From Actinostola sp. cb2023 (taxonomy: Eukaryota > Cnidaria > Anthozoa > Actiniaria > Actinostolidae), in the NCBI GenBank assembly GCA_033675265.1, contig JAUJYZ010001413.1, positions 1 to 64,000 of the forward strand: a stretch of 64,000 nt of DNA, written 5' to 3'. This document shows, piece after piece, positions 26,766 to 43,167 of this stretch; within the stretch, counting starts at the first letter, position 1, and each line of letters starts with the position of its first letter. A program made the translations under genes and the position numbers. Below the pieces are notes generated by a model. It did not search any database. It saw only the letters and a program-made list of their open reading frames with translations, and was not told the DNA's origin.

Positions 26766-28566
26766 TTATACAACCTTTTGTTCAGGTGGCGGTGGTGGTG
26801 GATAAGCGTTTGTCGTCGAAGTCGTCTCACCAAACCGTTGGTACGCTGGTTGACGGGTGTCGGAAAAACGAAGACCCGGAAAAACGAAGACCGAAGACCT
26901 AAGACCCCGGAAAAACGAAGACCCTAAAACGAAGACCCTCGGAAAAACGAAGACCCTAAAACGAAGACCCCGGAAAAACGAAGACCCTAAAACGAAGACC
27001 CCGGAAAAACGAAGACCCTAAAACGAAGACCCTCGGAAAAACGAAGACCCTAAAACGAAGACCCCGGAAAAACGAAGACCCTAAAACGAAGACCCAGGAA
27101 AAACGAAGACCCTAAAACGAAGACCCGGAAACGAAGACCCGGCCAGGCTTTTATTCGCCTATTGAATCACTGTCGAACACGGTAATCGACGATATGGCTT
27201 ATTTCAATTTCTAAGATACCAGTAATTGGTAGTACACACGTGCATGATATTCGCTGTATTTCTAGCTGTCACGGTACGAGTACATCATGTACATGGAATC
27301 AGTATATTAAAACAATGTTTACGTGAACTTTAGTGTTTCTCTTCCCGGTAAACTGCGCCGACATCATTTCTTGAGCTTTCTTTCATAGCTTTTATTCCGT
27401 GGATTCATTTGGCCAAAATGTTTTGACTTCGCGATTGTCTCTTGTCAATTTCAGGCGTGGGAATGGTCCATTCTGATTGGATAGTAACTGAGCCATCTAT
27501 ACTTCGCTCCGACGGCAATTAAATTACCAACCAGAGTTCGCCGGTTCTGATGCATCGTATCAGCTGTCGAGAGATCTGATTTAAACTCGGAAACCTTTCT
27601 TGTTCGAGTAGTTGTTCTGTGGAGAAAAGTCTTTATATAACGACGAAGCTAAGTAATCCATCAGCTTCTAGAGAAGGTTGTCGTTCAATGGCATGTGGAT
27701 GGTTTTAATAGAAGCTTGCTTACTTCAGCTATAAGGTGAAGCACTCACACTGTATCCAAAGTATGTCTATGTCTAAGTCGATCTGATACATCAACAGTAG
27801 TTCCTTGTATTCATTTACTCAGCCTTTGGCCACGGTATTTCTTTTCCTGTGTTGTTGACATGGCGCTGATCGATCACTTCGCCTCATTTATATATATAAA
27901 AGACCTTTCTCCACTTTTATTAGAACAACTACTCGAACAAGAAGGTATCATGCAGTTTACAGCTGCAGTTTACTGAAATCAGATCTACCGACAGATGATA
28001 CGATTCATCAGAACCGGCGAACTCCGGGGGTCTTCGTTTTAGGGTCTTCGTTTTTCCCGGGGTCTTCGTTTTAGGGTCTTCGTTTTTCCGAGGGTCTTCG
28101 TTTTAGGGTCTTCGTTTTTCCGGGGTCTTCGTTTTAGGGTCTTCGTTTTTCCGGGGTCTTCGTTTTAGGGTCTTCGTTTTTCCGAGGGTCTTCGTTTTAG
28201 GGTCTTCGTTTTTCCGGGGTCTTAGGTCTTCGGTCTTCGTTTTTCCGGGTCTTCGTTTTTTCCGACACCCGCTGGTTGACTGACTATCACATGTCCTGGC
28301 GACGCAGATCTGCGACAGCAAGCACAGCAACAGGCAATGATAGGTATGATGCTACCAATGAACAAGATTACTGAGATCACGATAGCTGCAGTGATAGCAG
28401 GAGAGATTTGGGCACTATAAGGACACACTGTATATTCAGGATAGCACTGGTGATCTGGACAGCAGTGATCAGAGAGGCAGTCGCTGTCGAAAGTACAATA
28501 TTCTCCGTAACAAGCTTCGAAAACAGCGAAAAGAACGACTGTAACTAGTAGAAGAAACTTGGCCAT
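26766..28566 (-). CDS. Six-cysteine single-pass membrane protein (Shisa/CYYR1/STMC6-like), coding exon split by a transposon
   Basis: Starts MAKFLLLVTVVLFAVFEACYG (signal peptide) at 28566. A short ectodomain follows with exactly six cysteines (C24, C30, C35, C36, C41, C48), one membrane span (about 54-78) and a cytoplasmic CCCACCRR cluster. This is the architecture of the STMC6 superfamily (Shisa, CYYR1, WBP1-type adaptors). Coding sequence runs 28566-28271, then a 1,416-bp element, then 26844-26766. Removing the element and one copy of the duplicated GCTGGTTGAC restores one open frame of 124 residues, whose tail reads SQPAYQRFGETTSTTNAY, six prolines and EQKVV, then TAA. As assembled, translation continues into the element and ends at 28222 after GVGKNEDPEKRRPKT (114 residues), losing the proline-rich tail. 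The joined length being a multiple of three supports the model. The precise subfamily is uncertain. Confidence 0.75.
26845..28280. mobile_element. Foldback (Mutator-like?) transposon with 10-bp target duplication
   Basis: Element 26855-28270, flanked by direct repeats GCTGGTTGAC (26845-26854 and 28271-28280). The ends are GGGTGTCGGAAAAACGAAGA and its inverse. Both arms (to about 27141, from about 28023) are tandem repeats of a roughly 34-bp unit alternating GGAAAAACGAAGACCC and TAAAACGAAGACCC. A second inverted pair lies at 27535-27640 and 27905-28022 (TTGTTCGAGTAGTTGTTCT). No transposase frame is seen. Target duplications of 9-10 bp with long arms fit non-autonomous Mutator-type elements. 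Confidence 0.85.
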
Positions 28567-29130
28567 CTTTGACAACGTTTGGTATTTTCGTCCTCGATCG
28601 ATCCTTCTTTGTGACACGTTTGATAAGCGAGACGACAAGCGGAGACTGAAATGGTCACATGATGAACTCCGGCATACAGTCGAACCGGGAAATGGACTCG
28701 GACTCAAAATCAGTAAAACCCGGACTCAAAATCAGTAAAACCCGGACTCAAAATATAGAATATTTTGCATTGCATGCGTTGGAAAGACAAAAGAATGGTA
28801 GTTATTTCAACTTGAATTGAATGTTAGATTATTTCTATGTGTGCCGGTAATTCCTCACGAGTACACATATAGTGTGCTTTTTTAAAAGTCTGAATTAAAT
28901 ACAGCATTACGTGTCACACAATCACGTGTCACACGAAAGCATAGTTTTAGAGGGATTTTAGGACCTCACCCGATTTAGACACGCAAGTGAAATATGATGC
29001 CAAAGGCGAACGAACGTTGCAGTTGCATCGGGTTTATATTCCAAGACCATAGTTTTGGTTCAACGAGATGTTTTAACATATTAAAATGTGTTTTCTCAAA
29101 ATTCCTATGGGAAGTAATTAATTACATCTT

Positions 29131-29413
29131 TAGTTTAGAAGTGTCAGTGAGGTCATCTACTCAACCCTAACACAGCTTCGCTCCATACATTTCTTTGTGT
29201 TGAGTTTCTTGAATTAATTTATTTCTATGAAGCTAACTTGGTTTGGGTGAAGGAGTTTTCTTACATTATTTGTGCTTAGCGTTGATTGTCTGACCAGTTT
29301 TCTTCAATGCAGAGCTGTTATCTGAACAAAACATTGAGATATTTTGATCACAAAACTACACTGAAATCAGTACAGGTTAACGTTGAGTAGATGACGTCAC
29401 TGACTCCTCTAAA
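29131..29413. mobile_element. Inverted-repeat element (AGTGAGGTCATCTACTCAAC)
   Basis: The left arm TTTAGAAGTGTCAGTGAGGT... is mirrored by ...GACGTCACTGACTCCTCTAAAG. No coding content. Confidence 0.7.
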
Positions 29414-29439
29414 GATTCATGAAAATATAGTACTTCAAT

Positions 29440-31133
29440 CAGTGAAAGAAAGTGGCAATTCATATGTTTGCCAAAAATAGGTTATTGGTCTTCTAAATTC
29501 AGCTATTTTTGAAATTTCAAATTTTGTTTTGCTTTTTGAAATTCAAATGTGTATGCCTTTTTTCAATTTTTTTACTCAGTTCGATAACTCGAAATTTCCC
29601 AGGCTTTTTTCTTTAAAACCCGAAAAAATGGTACTATTTTCATGTTTTAGAAATAATTTTGAAGGTTGAAAATTCATACCCTTTTTCCAAATGTTCTGTC
29701 CTGTGCGATAATATGAAATTTTCCATCTTTATTTGCGAGAAGGATGTTTAGAAGGGTGCTATTTTCATATTAATCATATTCATTTTGAAATCACTAGTAA
29801 ATCCTGCAATCTGATTGGCTAAAAATGGTGCGATTAAATCATTAATTGCACTATTTTGGATCATTAATTGCACCATTTTTTTATTTTTTTTTATTTTCGC
29901 ACAGAAACTCTAATTTTATTAAATTCAAACGATTCTTCATAAAAAGTAATTTGTAATTTAGAATGAAAGAGTTGTATTTTAGGCATCAAATTTATTCTTA
30001 TTATTGCAACTTACCACCTAAATATAACGAGTGTATTTGAAAAGATTTCAAAATGAATATGATTAATAGGTAATTGAACTTCGTGTCGTGCAATTTTGGT
30101 CTGAAATCATACTCGTGATAACAAATTGCACTCCCGCTACGCGGTCGTGCAATTTTGTAATCACTCGTATGATTTCAGACCAAATTGCACTCCACTCAGT
30201 TCTATTACCATTACTTATTAAACTGATTTAAATGTTGCATTTTAACAATTATTTCCATTTTTTCATTTGATTTTGATGAATTGAAATTGAAATTGTTTTC
30301 ATTGAGCTCGCGTGTCAACCACGCACTGCATGTGCGGCAAATTCACGCCAAAACTTTATTACTAATTAGTTTTTGCGCTAAAATCAGTATCAGCCCCATG
30401 CATGTCAAGAGATTCTCATTTCCCGCCAAAACAGCCTATTACAGTGTGACTACACCAACCAAGGCCACCCAAACAAATTTTCATACAAATTATCCAATTA
30501 CAATTGAGTATTTATACAATAGAATCTGCACAAATTTTCAAATTTTCGCTTTAAAAGCATATATTTTACTTTAAATGTGTATGTATATGATCAAGAGTGA
30601 ACAAGAAACAGTTTAAATTGTAGAATTCGACATCATTCTGTTATTCAGCGTTATAAATGTGATTAGAAAATTTGATTCAAAATTTGTTTGGTTGGCCTTG
30701 GTTAGTGTAGTCGCACTGTAAACAATTTCAATTTCAATTCATCAAAATCAAATGAAAAAATGGAAATAAGTGTTAAAATGCAACATTTAAATCAGTTTAA
30801 TAAATATGAAAATAGCACCCTTCTAAACATCCTTCTCGCAAATAAAGATGGAAAATTTCATATTATCGCACAGGACAGAAAATTTGGAAAAAGGGTATGA
30901 ATTTTCAACCTTCAAAATTATTTCTAAAACATGAAAATAGTACCATTTTTTCGGGTTTTAAAGAGAAAAGCCTGGGAAATTTCGAGTTATCGAACTGAGT
31001 AAAAAAATTGAAAAAAGGCATACACATTTGAATTTCAAAAAGCAAAACAAAATTTGAAATTTGAAAAATAGCTGAATTTAGAAGATCAATAACCTATTTT
31101 TGGTAAACATATGAATTGCCACTTTCTTTCACT
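29440..31133. mobile_element. 1.7-kb foldback with arms over 300 bp and a nested insertion
   Basis: The left arm from AGTGAAAGAAAGTGGCAATT is matched by the right arm ending at 31133 for about 330 bp with few differences. The inversion continues at 30205-30300/30710-30803 and 30431-30480/30665-30720. The left arm is interrupted at about 29772-30217 by a second element with ATTCATTTTGAAATC/GATTTCAAAATGAAT repeats and the motif GTGCAATTTTGTAATCACTC. The frame at 30281-30574 is within the loop and not supported as a gene. Confidence 0.8.
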
Positions 31134-31139
31134 AATTTA

Positions 31140-32640
31140 CTTCCCTCTGGAATATCGAAAAAAGATTTTAACTAGTAATTATATTAGACCCTTGAAGAAT
31201 TATTCAATGAAGTTTCAGCTTAATTAAATTTCAAAATTGCAAATTTTCCTATAAAGTGCCTTTCAGTCTTCATAGCTTCAGTCCTATATTTGAAATTTAG
31301 AAATAGTACAAACACTAGAACCGTGCAACGTTTTGCACTCAATAGCACTGATTAAACAATTGAAAACGATAGAAATATAAAGAGGTTAGTACGGCGGTCG
31401 GGAGGTCCGGATAAGGCTGGAAAAAAGAGAAGAAAAAAAAAACCCCAAAAAAACAAATTATAGACAATTTGTTTTCTTCAAATTGTGTTATTGAAGGGCA
31501 GTCCGGTATGCTAGGATAGCGAATCGTGGTCAGATATAGAAAATTCCGCCCGTTTCAACAACCAATCAGAGCGCGCGATTTCTTAGGATACCGGACCAGA
31601 AAAAAAATAACACTATTTAGCTTGGGCTTCCTGTGGTAGAAATACCGCGGTGAGCGGGCCTGGAAACGAAGTTGGAATTTCTTTGTGAAGACGCTTGTGA
31701 ACTGAACAGCATCAAAACAAACCGTAGCACAACTCTGTCTGTGTACTTGTAGTGCTCATCTCTTGTGTTGTGGTGAGTAGATTGGATTCATTGTGTGTTT
31801 AACATCGTCACGTTGTGTTGTGATCCTGCATGATCCACTCAGTGTTTGAATGTGTTCGAAAATGTTATACTCGTGAAGAACTAGAAAGCCCAAGTAGTGT
31901 CATGGCACTTCAATGGTTTTATTGAAAAACCTAAAAACACAATTTCTCTGAAAATTCTGAGTAAAGTTTACAAATAAACACAAAAAAACACAATGTGTTT
32001 TTCTATACATTCTTCACATCTGCCGATCTGGAGTGAATTTCAGCTCATTTTAAACATTTTGGTATTTTTTCCCCTTTAATACATGTACAAATGTACATAT
32101 ATCTTTAATACTCTGTGAAATGAAATACCCCAAATGTTTAAAATGAGCTGAAATTCACTCCAGGTGTGTGAAGAACTTATAGATAAACACGCTGTGTTTG
32201 TTCCCGACATATTAAATCAATCGAATGAAATCGAATTAAAGTTCCATTTCATTGAATCCAATCAAATGATTGAGGCTACAGCTAGTATTTTAAGAAGTTA
32301 TTAGTGTTGTATATGGTTTTAGATGGGCATTGGCGCATTGGGTAACTCCTCAGTTGCTCGTATGTTAATGAAGCAAAATTTAGCCCCCCTATGGTCCGAG
32401 TTCTTGTACATGTATAAAGCGACCACCTCCCGTAAGCGACCACAAGGCTTGACATTTTGGGTGGCCACAAAATACGGGAGGTTCAACTGTATTATACATA
32501 AATACAATCCATTGACTTTATCAAAGCCAGAATATAGTCTTCTAAAATAATAAATGCATAGGCCGATTCCGAACATGGCGACCAATTTGAATAACCATTG
32601 TTCCCGACTGACCAGCCTCTCATACAGGTGAGAACACTAA
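31140..32640. other. No coding gene recognised; small repeats and a possible untranslated exon
   Basis: 31955-32200 is an inverted repeat (ATTTCAGCTCATTTTAAACA mirrored). 32559-32640 is a partial family A element. 31650-31773 ends at GTGTTGTG|GTGAGTAG, a good donor, and could be a 5' non-coding exon of the zinc-finger gene further right; that is conjecture. Confidence 0.4.
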
Positions 32641-32641
32641 A

Positions 32642-33826
32642 ATTATTTGTAGTTTATCAACCACAATTGGTTTATCTACCACCACGGGTAGATCAGTATT
32701 TGTCACCATCACAGGTGATTGGTAGCAGTATTGATTGGTTTATCTACCACCACGGGTAGATCAGTATTTGTCACCATCACAGGTGATTGGTAGCAGTATT
32801 GATTGGTTTATCTACCACCATGGGTAGATCAGTATTTGTCACCATCACAGGTGATTGCATGGTAGCAGCTATAGTATTGATTGGTTTATCTACCACCACG
32901 GGTAGATCAGTATTTGTCACCATCAGAGGTGATTGGTAGCAGTATTGATTGGTTTATCTACCACCATGGGTAGATCAGTATTTGTCACCATCACAGGTGA
33001 TTGGTAGCAGTATTGATTGGTTTATCTACCACCACAGGTAGATCAGTATTTGTCACCACCACAGGTGATTGGTAGCAGTATTGATTGGTTTATCTACCAC
33101 CACGGGTAGATCAGTATTTGCCACCATCACAGGTGATTGGTAGCAGTATTGATTGGTTTATCTACCACCATGGGTAGATCAGTATTTGTCACCATCAGAG
33201 GTGATTGGTAGCAGTATTGATTGGTTTATCTACCACCACGGGTAGATCAGTATTTGTCACCATCACAGGTGATTGGTAGCAGTATTGATTGGTTTATCTA
33301 CCACCATGGGTAGATCAGTATTTGTCACCATCACAGGTGATTGGTAGCAGTATTGATTGGTTTATCTACCACCATGGGTAGATCAGTATTTGTCACCATC
33401 ACAGGTGATTGGTAGCAGTATTGATTGGTTTATCTACCACCATGGGTAGATCAGTATTTGTCACCATCACAGGTGATTGGTAGCAGTATTGATTGGTTTA
33501 TCTACCACCATGGGTAGATCAGTATTTGTCACCATCACAGGTGATTGGTAGCAGTATTGATTGGTTTATCTACCACCATGGGTAGATCAGTATTTGTCAC
33601 CATCAGAGGTGATTGGTAGCAGTATTGATTGGTTTATCTACCACCATGGGTAGATCAGTATTTGTCACCATCACAGGTGATTGGTAGTAGTATTGATTGG
33701 TTTATCTACCACCATGGGTAGATCAGTATTTGTCACCATCAGAGGTGATTGGTAGCAGTATAATTGATTGGTTTATCTACCACCACGGGTAGATCAGTAT
33801 TTGTCACCATCACAGGTGATTGGTAT
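32642..33826. repeat. 68-bp satellite, left block of about 17 copies
   Basis: Units contain GGTTTATCTACCACCACGGG, TAGATCAGTATTTGTCACCA and GGTGATTGGTAGCAGTATTG. The central CCACSRTGGG is near-palindromic. The block is cut at 33826 by the element below and continues after 36098. Confidence 0.95.
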
Positions 33827-36097
33827 TATGAAAATGACACATGTGAAAAATAGGTGTAAAAGTGGTGTACACACATATCATGCACATGTGTAACACATGT
33901 GATTACACATGGTAAAAGCATGTGTGGCACATGTTTGACACATGTGCCAGACACATAATGTTGGTGTGTAAGACATGTGAATTACATGAGAAAATCAGTC
34001 TCTACACATGTGATACACACTACAAAATTTGCCCACCACTCACATGTGTAACACATGTGTAACACATGTTAACTGACTAAGAGTCCTGATGATTTCATGT
34101 GTAACACATAGGGATTTCATGTGTAACACATGGGGATTTCACGATTGACCCATGAGGATTTCATGTGTAACACATGGGCATTTCATGTGTAACACATGGG
34201 GATTTCATGTGTAACACATGGGGATTTCATGTAACACATGGGGATTTCATGATTGACACATGATGATTTCATGTGATGTATGCATGACATCCCTTACCAA
34301 AATAAAGTATACTTATAATATACCTAAAGTACATGTATTTTTGAATGCTGACAAAAGAATACATGTACCGGTATGTCTTCTTTTTGAACACTGGCAAAAG
34401 TATACTTCCAGCACATTACCTGTAAAGAATATACTTTTAAAATGTACTTATAATGACTTATGTATACTTTTTACAGTATACTTATAAGCTTATACTTAAA
34501 GTATGTGGCTTTTTGAAAGCAGACAAAAGCATACTTCTAGCACAATTTCATAAAATATTACTTTACAAATTGTACTGATTAGACAGTCAATCAATCAAAT
34601 ACTTTTTATTGAATAAGCTCAATAAGGAAATATATTTCAAAACCTCCAACCTTCTTGAAATGCAATTAATAATTTCACTTATGTTTCTGTTTAGATGTAT
34701 ATAATATTGTCAGCTTACTACAATCATATTATTCAAAATATTTAAACTGCATCAGTCTTACTTTGATTTGTATATCTACCAAAGTGTTTTCATGGCCATG
34801 CAATGTGTATAAATGCTGAGTCATGCAATTCATTTAATACTTGTGAATATTTTTGCAGTCATCATAATTAAAACTCTTTGTTCTCTAACTCTGTTGTAGT
34901 TGACTGTTGTAGTTAAAAGTGTTCAAATTAAACCACCTGAAAATGAATTGAAAAGAGTTCACAATTCTGAAATACCAACAATACTGAATTATCTTTAACA
35001 TTGATTATAAAACACTTCTGCATTTAATAGTCTAATAAGCTTAACTATATAAAACTACATATATTTAATACATGTAAGCTTTTATAACTTAATTTAAGCC
35101 TAGTTTAAAACTGATTAAATAGCAAAAACATGACTACAAGTACTACATACTTACAGGCAGAATAGAGTGAAATACAACAATGAAAAGGATTAAAATACAA
35201 TGTTTATACTTTTAGCTTTCAAACTGAAGCTATGATAAATAACATACAACACTAAAACTCTACCTTTGTAGCTTTTGTCATATTCTAACGAAAGTCTTCA
35301 GTCAGCTGCCATCTTGTCACGTTTGTGAACAACAGTTTTTACCGTGAAAAACAGCTTTCTTCTACAAATTTCCTACAGAAAATGAGATATTAATGTTTAA
35401 CAACATTTTACAACTTGCTTTTAACACAAAACAGAATGTTTTTTTTACTTACCAAAAAGATGAATAAACAGTGTTTTTTTTGTCTTTGAAGAAAACAAGC
35501 GAAATTTGCCAAGCTGCTTCGATTTAATCCCGCTCTTTTACCGATAGTCACGTGACCTTATGTGTGTAACTGCTGACCAAAATGAGCCTGATCATAAATA
35601 TTGTAGTTGGATTGCTGGCAGTCAAAAACCTAATATTGCTAAGTATGTATGAAGCAATTATAAAAGCAATATTGGTAAAGTAAGCTTAATTACATAATAT
35701 TTTTTTAATCTTGAAAAAGTGAAAAATTTAATTTCACATAATTATCAGATGTGTATTGATGCAGTTGATTTTAATGCATGTATTCACACATGTGTCACAC
35801 ATGTGTACTCGAGCACAAGTTGTTGATATATTCACATACACATGTGTACACATGTGTACTCGAGCACTAGTTGTTGATATATTCACATACACATGTGTCA
35901 CACATGTGTACTCGAGCACTAGTTGTTGACATATTCACATACACATGTGTATGTGTGCTCAAACATTATATTTTTTGAAAATATACTCACACATGAAATA
36001 CACATGTGTTGCATATGTTAGGTCCGACCACACACATTTTACACATGTGTAGCACATGTGTGACACATGTGTACACATGTGTCATTTTCATAAGGGG
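33827..36097. mobile_element. 2.27-kb element with subterminal ACACATGTGT palindromes, inserted in the satellite
   Basis: Ends TTATGAAAATGACACATGTG and its inverse (CACATGTGTCATTTTCATAA) interrupt a satellite unit between GTGATTGGTA and GGGGCAGTATTG. Subterminal zones 33840-34280 and 35785-36080 carry many copies of ACACATGTGT-type palindromes, often as TTTCATGTGTAACACATGGG. The interior (34280-35740) is AT-rich with GTATACTTATAA words and no transposase frame. Confidence 0.75.
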
Positions 36098-36325
36098 CAG
36101 TATTGATTGGTTTATCTACCACCATGGGTAGATCAGTATTTGTCACCATCACAGGTGATTGCGTAGTAGTATTGATTGGTTTATCTACCACCATGGGTAG
36201 ATCAGTATTTGTCACCATCACAGGTGATTGGTAGCAGTATTGATTGGTTTATCTACCACCATGGGTAGATCAGTATTTAATTGTCACCATCACACAGGTG
36301 ATTGGTAGCAGTATTGATTTGGTTT
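36098..36325. repeat. 68-bp satellite, right block
   Basis: About three further units identical in sequence and orientation to 32642-33826, ending in a diverged unit. This shows the two blocks were one array before the insertion. Confidence 0.93.
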
Positions 36326-36329
36326 GTTT

Positions 36330-37620
36330 GCATGACTGGTTTAATTGTTTCAGTATAGCTGCCGCAATATGTGAAGATGAATGAAGTAGATCAGGCACGG
36401 ATAGTTCAGCCATCTGTATCTGGGATGATTTGTCTTTCAATGGCATCCATGCAACTATAGTCATGACTGTCTCCTTCTTTCAATACTACTTGTTTGTGCA
36501 CAGACATGTACATGTAGTACGGTAACACTGAAAAACTCATAAACATACATGCAAACCTTAATTGTCTTCTTCAATGCCAAGAAAGTTGAAAGTAATAATA
36601 ATAATAATAATAATAATCTTTATTCCTTAAATACCATCATACTGATACATTGGGCTTACAATCAAATCTATACTTAAATATATATACTAATAAAAGTCTG
36701 ATATGATCATCAAACGAGACTACGACATTATAACAATATTATTTAGTTCATAATTAATTAAGCTTGAATGTACAATCAGACTCTGTCCGTGCCAAACTTT
36801 TTGTTTGACATGGTTCAGTCATCTCTTTGTTATATTGAACACTAGCTTATATTGAACACTAGCTTTATATATAAACCACATCACTTTTTCGAATTTTTGA
36901 CTTGATAATGATGTTAGTACGTCGAAACGTTGTCTTTTAAATATGTTAATTATCGCTGAACTTTATATTGAAATAAATTAAAGTTGACTTTAACCATGAT
37001 CAATCTGTAGTTTACAACTTACCTGGCATTGATTCATTCATCGATTGATGCAGCAAGCTTCCAGTGACATGAACCAAAGACTTGGAAGCTTGCCATTTTG
37101 ATTCAATCGAAGCCAGGTAAGTGTTTGTTTGGCAAATAGATTGATTGAGATTTGACGAGGACTGCCACTGACCAAAAGTACTACATGTTCACAAAATCAT
37201 CCACGAATAAAATCCACAGATCTAAGTAAGCTACAGCTAAAATGTACCCAGAACCCACTCGGCCATAATCAGACATAGGGAGCCCATCAAGAATAGTGTG
37301 ACAGGAATGTGCCACCTGATCAAGCCTTATTAGTTGGGCTTCCTGTGGAATGTCTCGAGCTGTAAAATGTAAAAAACATTTCTTCGCTCCTCTATAACTC
37401 AGTAATGTGAAGCTAAAAACACATGACACTGAACCACCCCAATATTCACTTCATATTGAAGTGATTTCCAAAATAAAAAATAAGACTGATCTAGGCACTT
37501 TAATAAATAATAACTATATGATAATAATAATAATCATGGAAAATATGGAAAACATTACACCCAAGCTCAGATGGGGTCTAATCACATCAGATACTAGGAA
37601 TGATTGATTTTCCATTCTAT
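36330..37620. other. No gene recognised upstream of the WW-like exon
   Basis: Contains an (ATA)n stretch at 36595-36616 and an inverted repeat at 37018-37125 (CTTACCTGGC ... GCCAGGTAAG, AGCTTCCA mirrored). A fragment resembling family D (TTGGGCTTCCTGTGG) is at 37336. A minus-strand frame at 37181-37429 overlaps that fragment and is not supported. Confidence 0.45.
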
Positions 37621-37636
37621 TCAAAGGTTGCTTATT

Positions 37637-41411
<3,775 letters not shown>

Positions 41412-41647
41412 TAAAAGTGTAAGCATTGTAGTAAACATTCAGACAGAGCTGTCATCGTATAATCCATGAACACATCCATTCAGGAGAAAACTGTACAAGT
41501 GTAAGCATTGTAGTAAGACATTTACACAGTGCAGTGATTGTAGAAGCCATGAACGCATCCATATATTCAAGAGAAAAACCATACAAGTGTAAGCATTGTA
41601 GTAAGATATTTAAGCAGTCATTGTATAATTAAGCCATGAACTCATCC
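41412..41647 (+). pseudogene. Decayed C2H2 finger tail
   Basis: After the stop, finger-like DNA continues (KCKHCSK twice, one intact KCKHCSKTFTQCSDC unit at about 41498) with frameshifts and stops. It shows the array was once longer and has lost its 3' part. Confidence 0.7.
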
Positions 41648-41780
41648 CAGGGACGGAGCCAAAGATTTTACAAGGGGGAAGGGATTCGCGTTCAGGTTGG
41701 AGATTGGTTTCAGCCACTGATTTAATGTAAATATTTTTTTTTGGCAAAAAAGTTAATCGAATTTCCAAAATCCGCCTCTG
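41648..41780. mobile_element. Family F element inserted in zinc-finger remnant, CATCC target duplication
   Basis: The ends CAGGGACGGAGCC and TCCGCCTCTG are inverted repeats; CATCC flanks both sides (41643-41647, 41781-41785). The flanks rejoin to ATGAAC..CATCC(C)ATTCAGGAGA, the repeated finger-linker sequence of the adjoining gene. Confidence 0.75.
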
Positions 41781-41799
41781 CATCCCATTCAGGAGATAT

Positions 41800-43165
41800 A
41801 ATAATAATGTTTATATATTGGGACTGTTACGTTGTCTACCGCAAGTATACTTGAACTTTATTCAGTTGAACCTACCAGTTCTGCAAGAGTTTTTGTATAC
41901 ATACGTTGATACCACGCATCGATCTCATTACGGATATCTGCATACCAAATTCTAACTTTGACTTTAAACCGGAGTAGACTTCTACGAGTCTGCCTTGTAG
42001 CATGCAGTAACAAGTGGCCTCATTGGTTCCAACATATCCTTTGAGTGTCGCGATAGGATATGAGTAAATGGCGGGAAATTATAGAAAAAAGAGAGCAGCG
42101 TTGAGAACATGCCATTCAAACGAAAAATATACACAGGCTTGACTCGCTGTCAAATGTAGAAAACGTGCTCAAATTTTGCAAACAAAATGTATTTTATCAC
42201 TCTGCATGCTTTACAAACATATTTCTGCCTCCAATGCCTCCAAAAGGGGGGTTGCTAGCACCCCCTTCACCACCCCTGGATCCCTCCCTGTATAGCGCAT
42301 GCGCAAGTTACGTCACATCACTGCTTTTAGTTTGGCATTGGCGTCATGTTTATTTCAAATAAATATCAAAGTGAACTATTAATTACGAAGAAGTTTTTAA
42401 AATTTGGAACCATCGTTAGTTCTCGTGTATTATTATAAGTACTTTTTGTGGCCAGTATTTCTATATTTCGCGGCTAACCTGTATTGACTTCGTTAGACTG
42501 TGCAGAACAGTCCCTCTTTTCCCTAACCTCCTTAGCAACCGCCCTTATGCCCTTAGTTTTTAAGGGCGGCTGCTAAGGAGGCTATCTTTTCCCTCCATAC
42601 TCAGTCGAACGAGAAAAAACAATCCCTGGTAATACTTGAACCGATCAACTGGTTCTATGTAGTATGTGTAAACCCGGTTAAACTTGTAATAACCGATCAA
42701 CTGGTTCTATGTGGTGTGCGTAAACCGGTTAAACTGGTAATATATAACCGATTTTTATTTTAATTCAAAGCCACGATTGAGAGCGGAATCGTTCGCTTCA
42801 GTGACACTGAGAGGGTTCCTTAATTGCTATCTCGATAGTTAACAGCTATGCTAGGAAATATTCTCGACTCAAACTCACTAATACTTTCATAACCCGTGTG
42901 TGATTTCTTTGGCTGGAGAGTATAGTAAAGGCTGGTTCTTACTAGGGTCGGAATAGGAAGCAAAAGGAGCGATTACGACCAGTATAAATTAACCACGAAA
43001 CGGAGTCGGGGTCGGAGTCGGAAGGGCCACGGAATTCCGATTGTTATCCCGACGTTTACGATCTTGTGTGAACCAAGAAAACGGAATCGGCATAGTCCCC
43101 GTTTTTTTCCCCGTTTTCTTTGTTTCACACACCATATCATGCATATGTATATATATTTACACTTC
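41800..43165. other. No gene recognised
   Basis: Contains a hairpin at 42528-42582 (CTCCTTAGCAACCGCCCTTA mirrored), a two-unit repeat at 42635-42745 (AACCGATCAACTGGTTCTAT) and GC-rich remnants. A minus-strand frame at 42973-43317 overlaps the inverted repeat below and is rejected. Confidence 0.45.
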
Positions 43166-43167
43166 AC

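Noticed and set aside
37181..37429. 82-residue minus-strand frame
   Set aside because: Overlaps a family D-like repeat fragment (TTGGGCTTCCTGTGG) and shows no domain.
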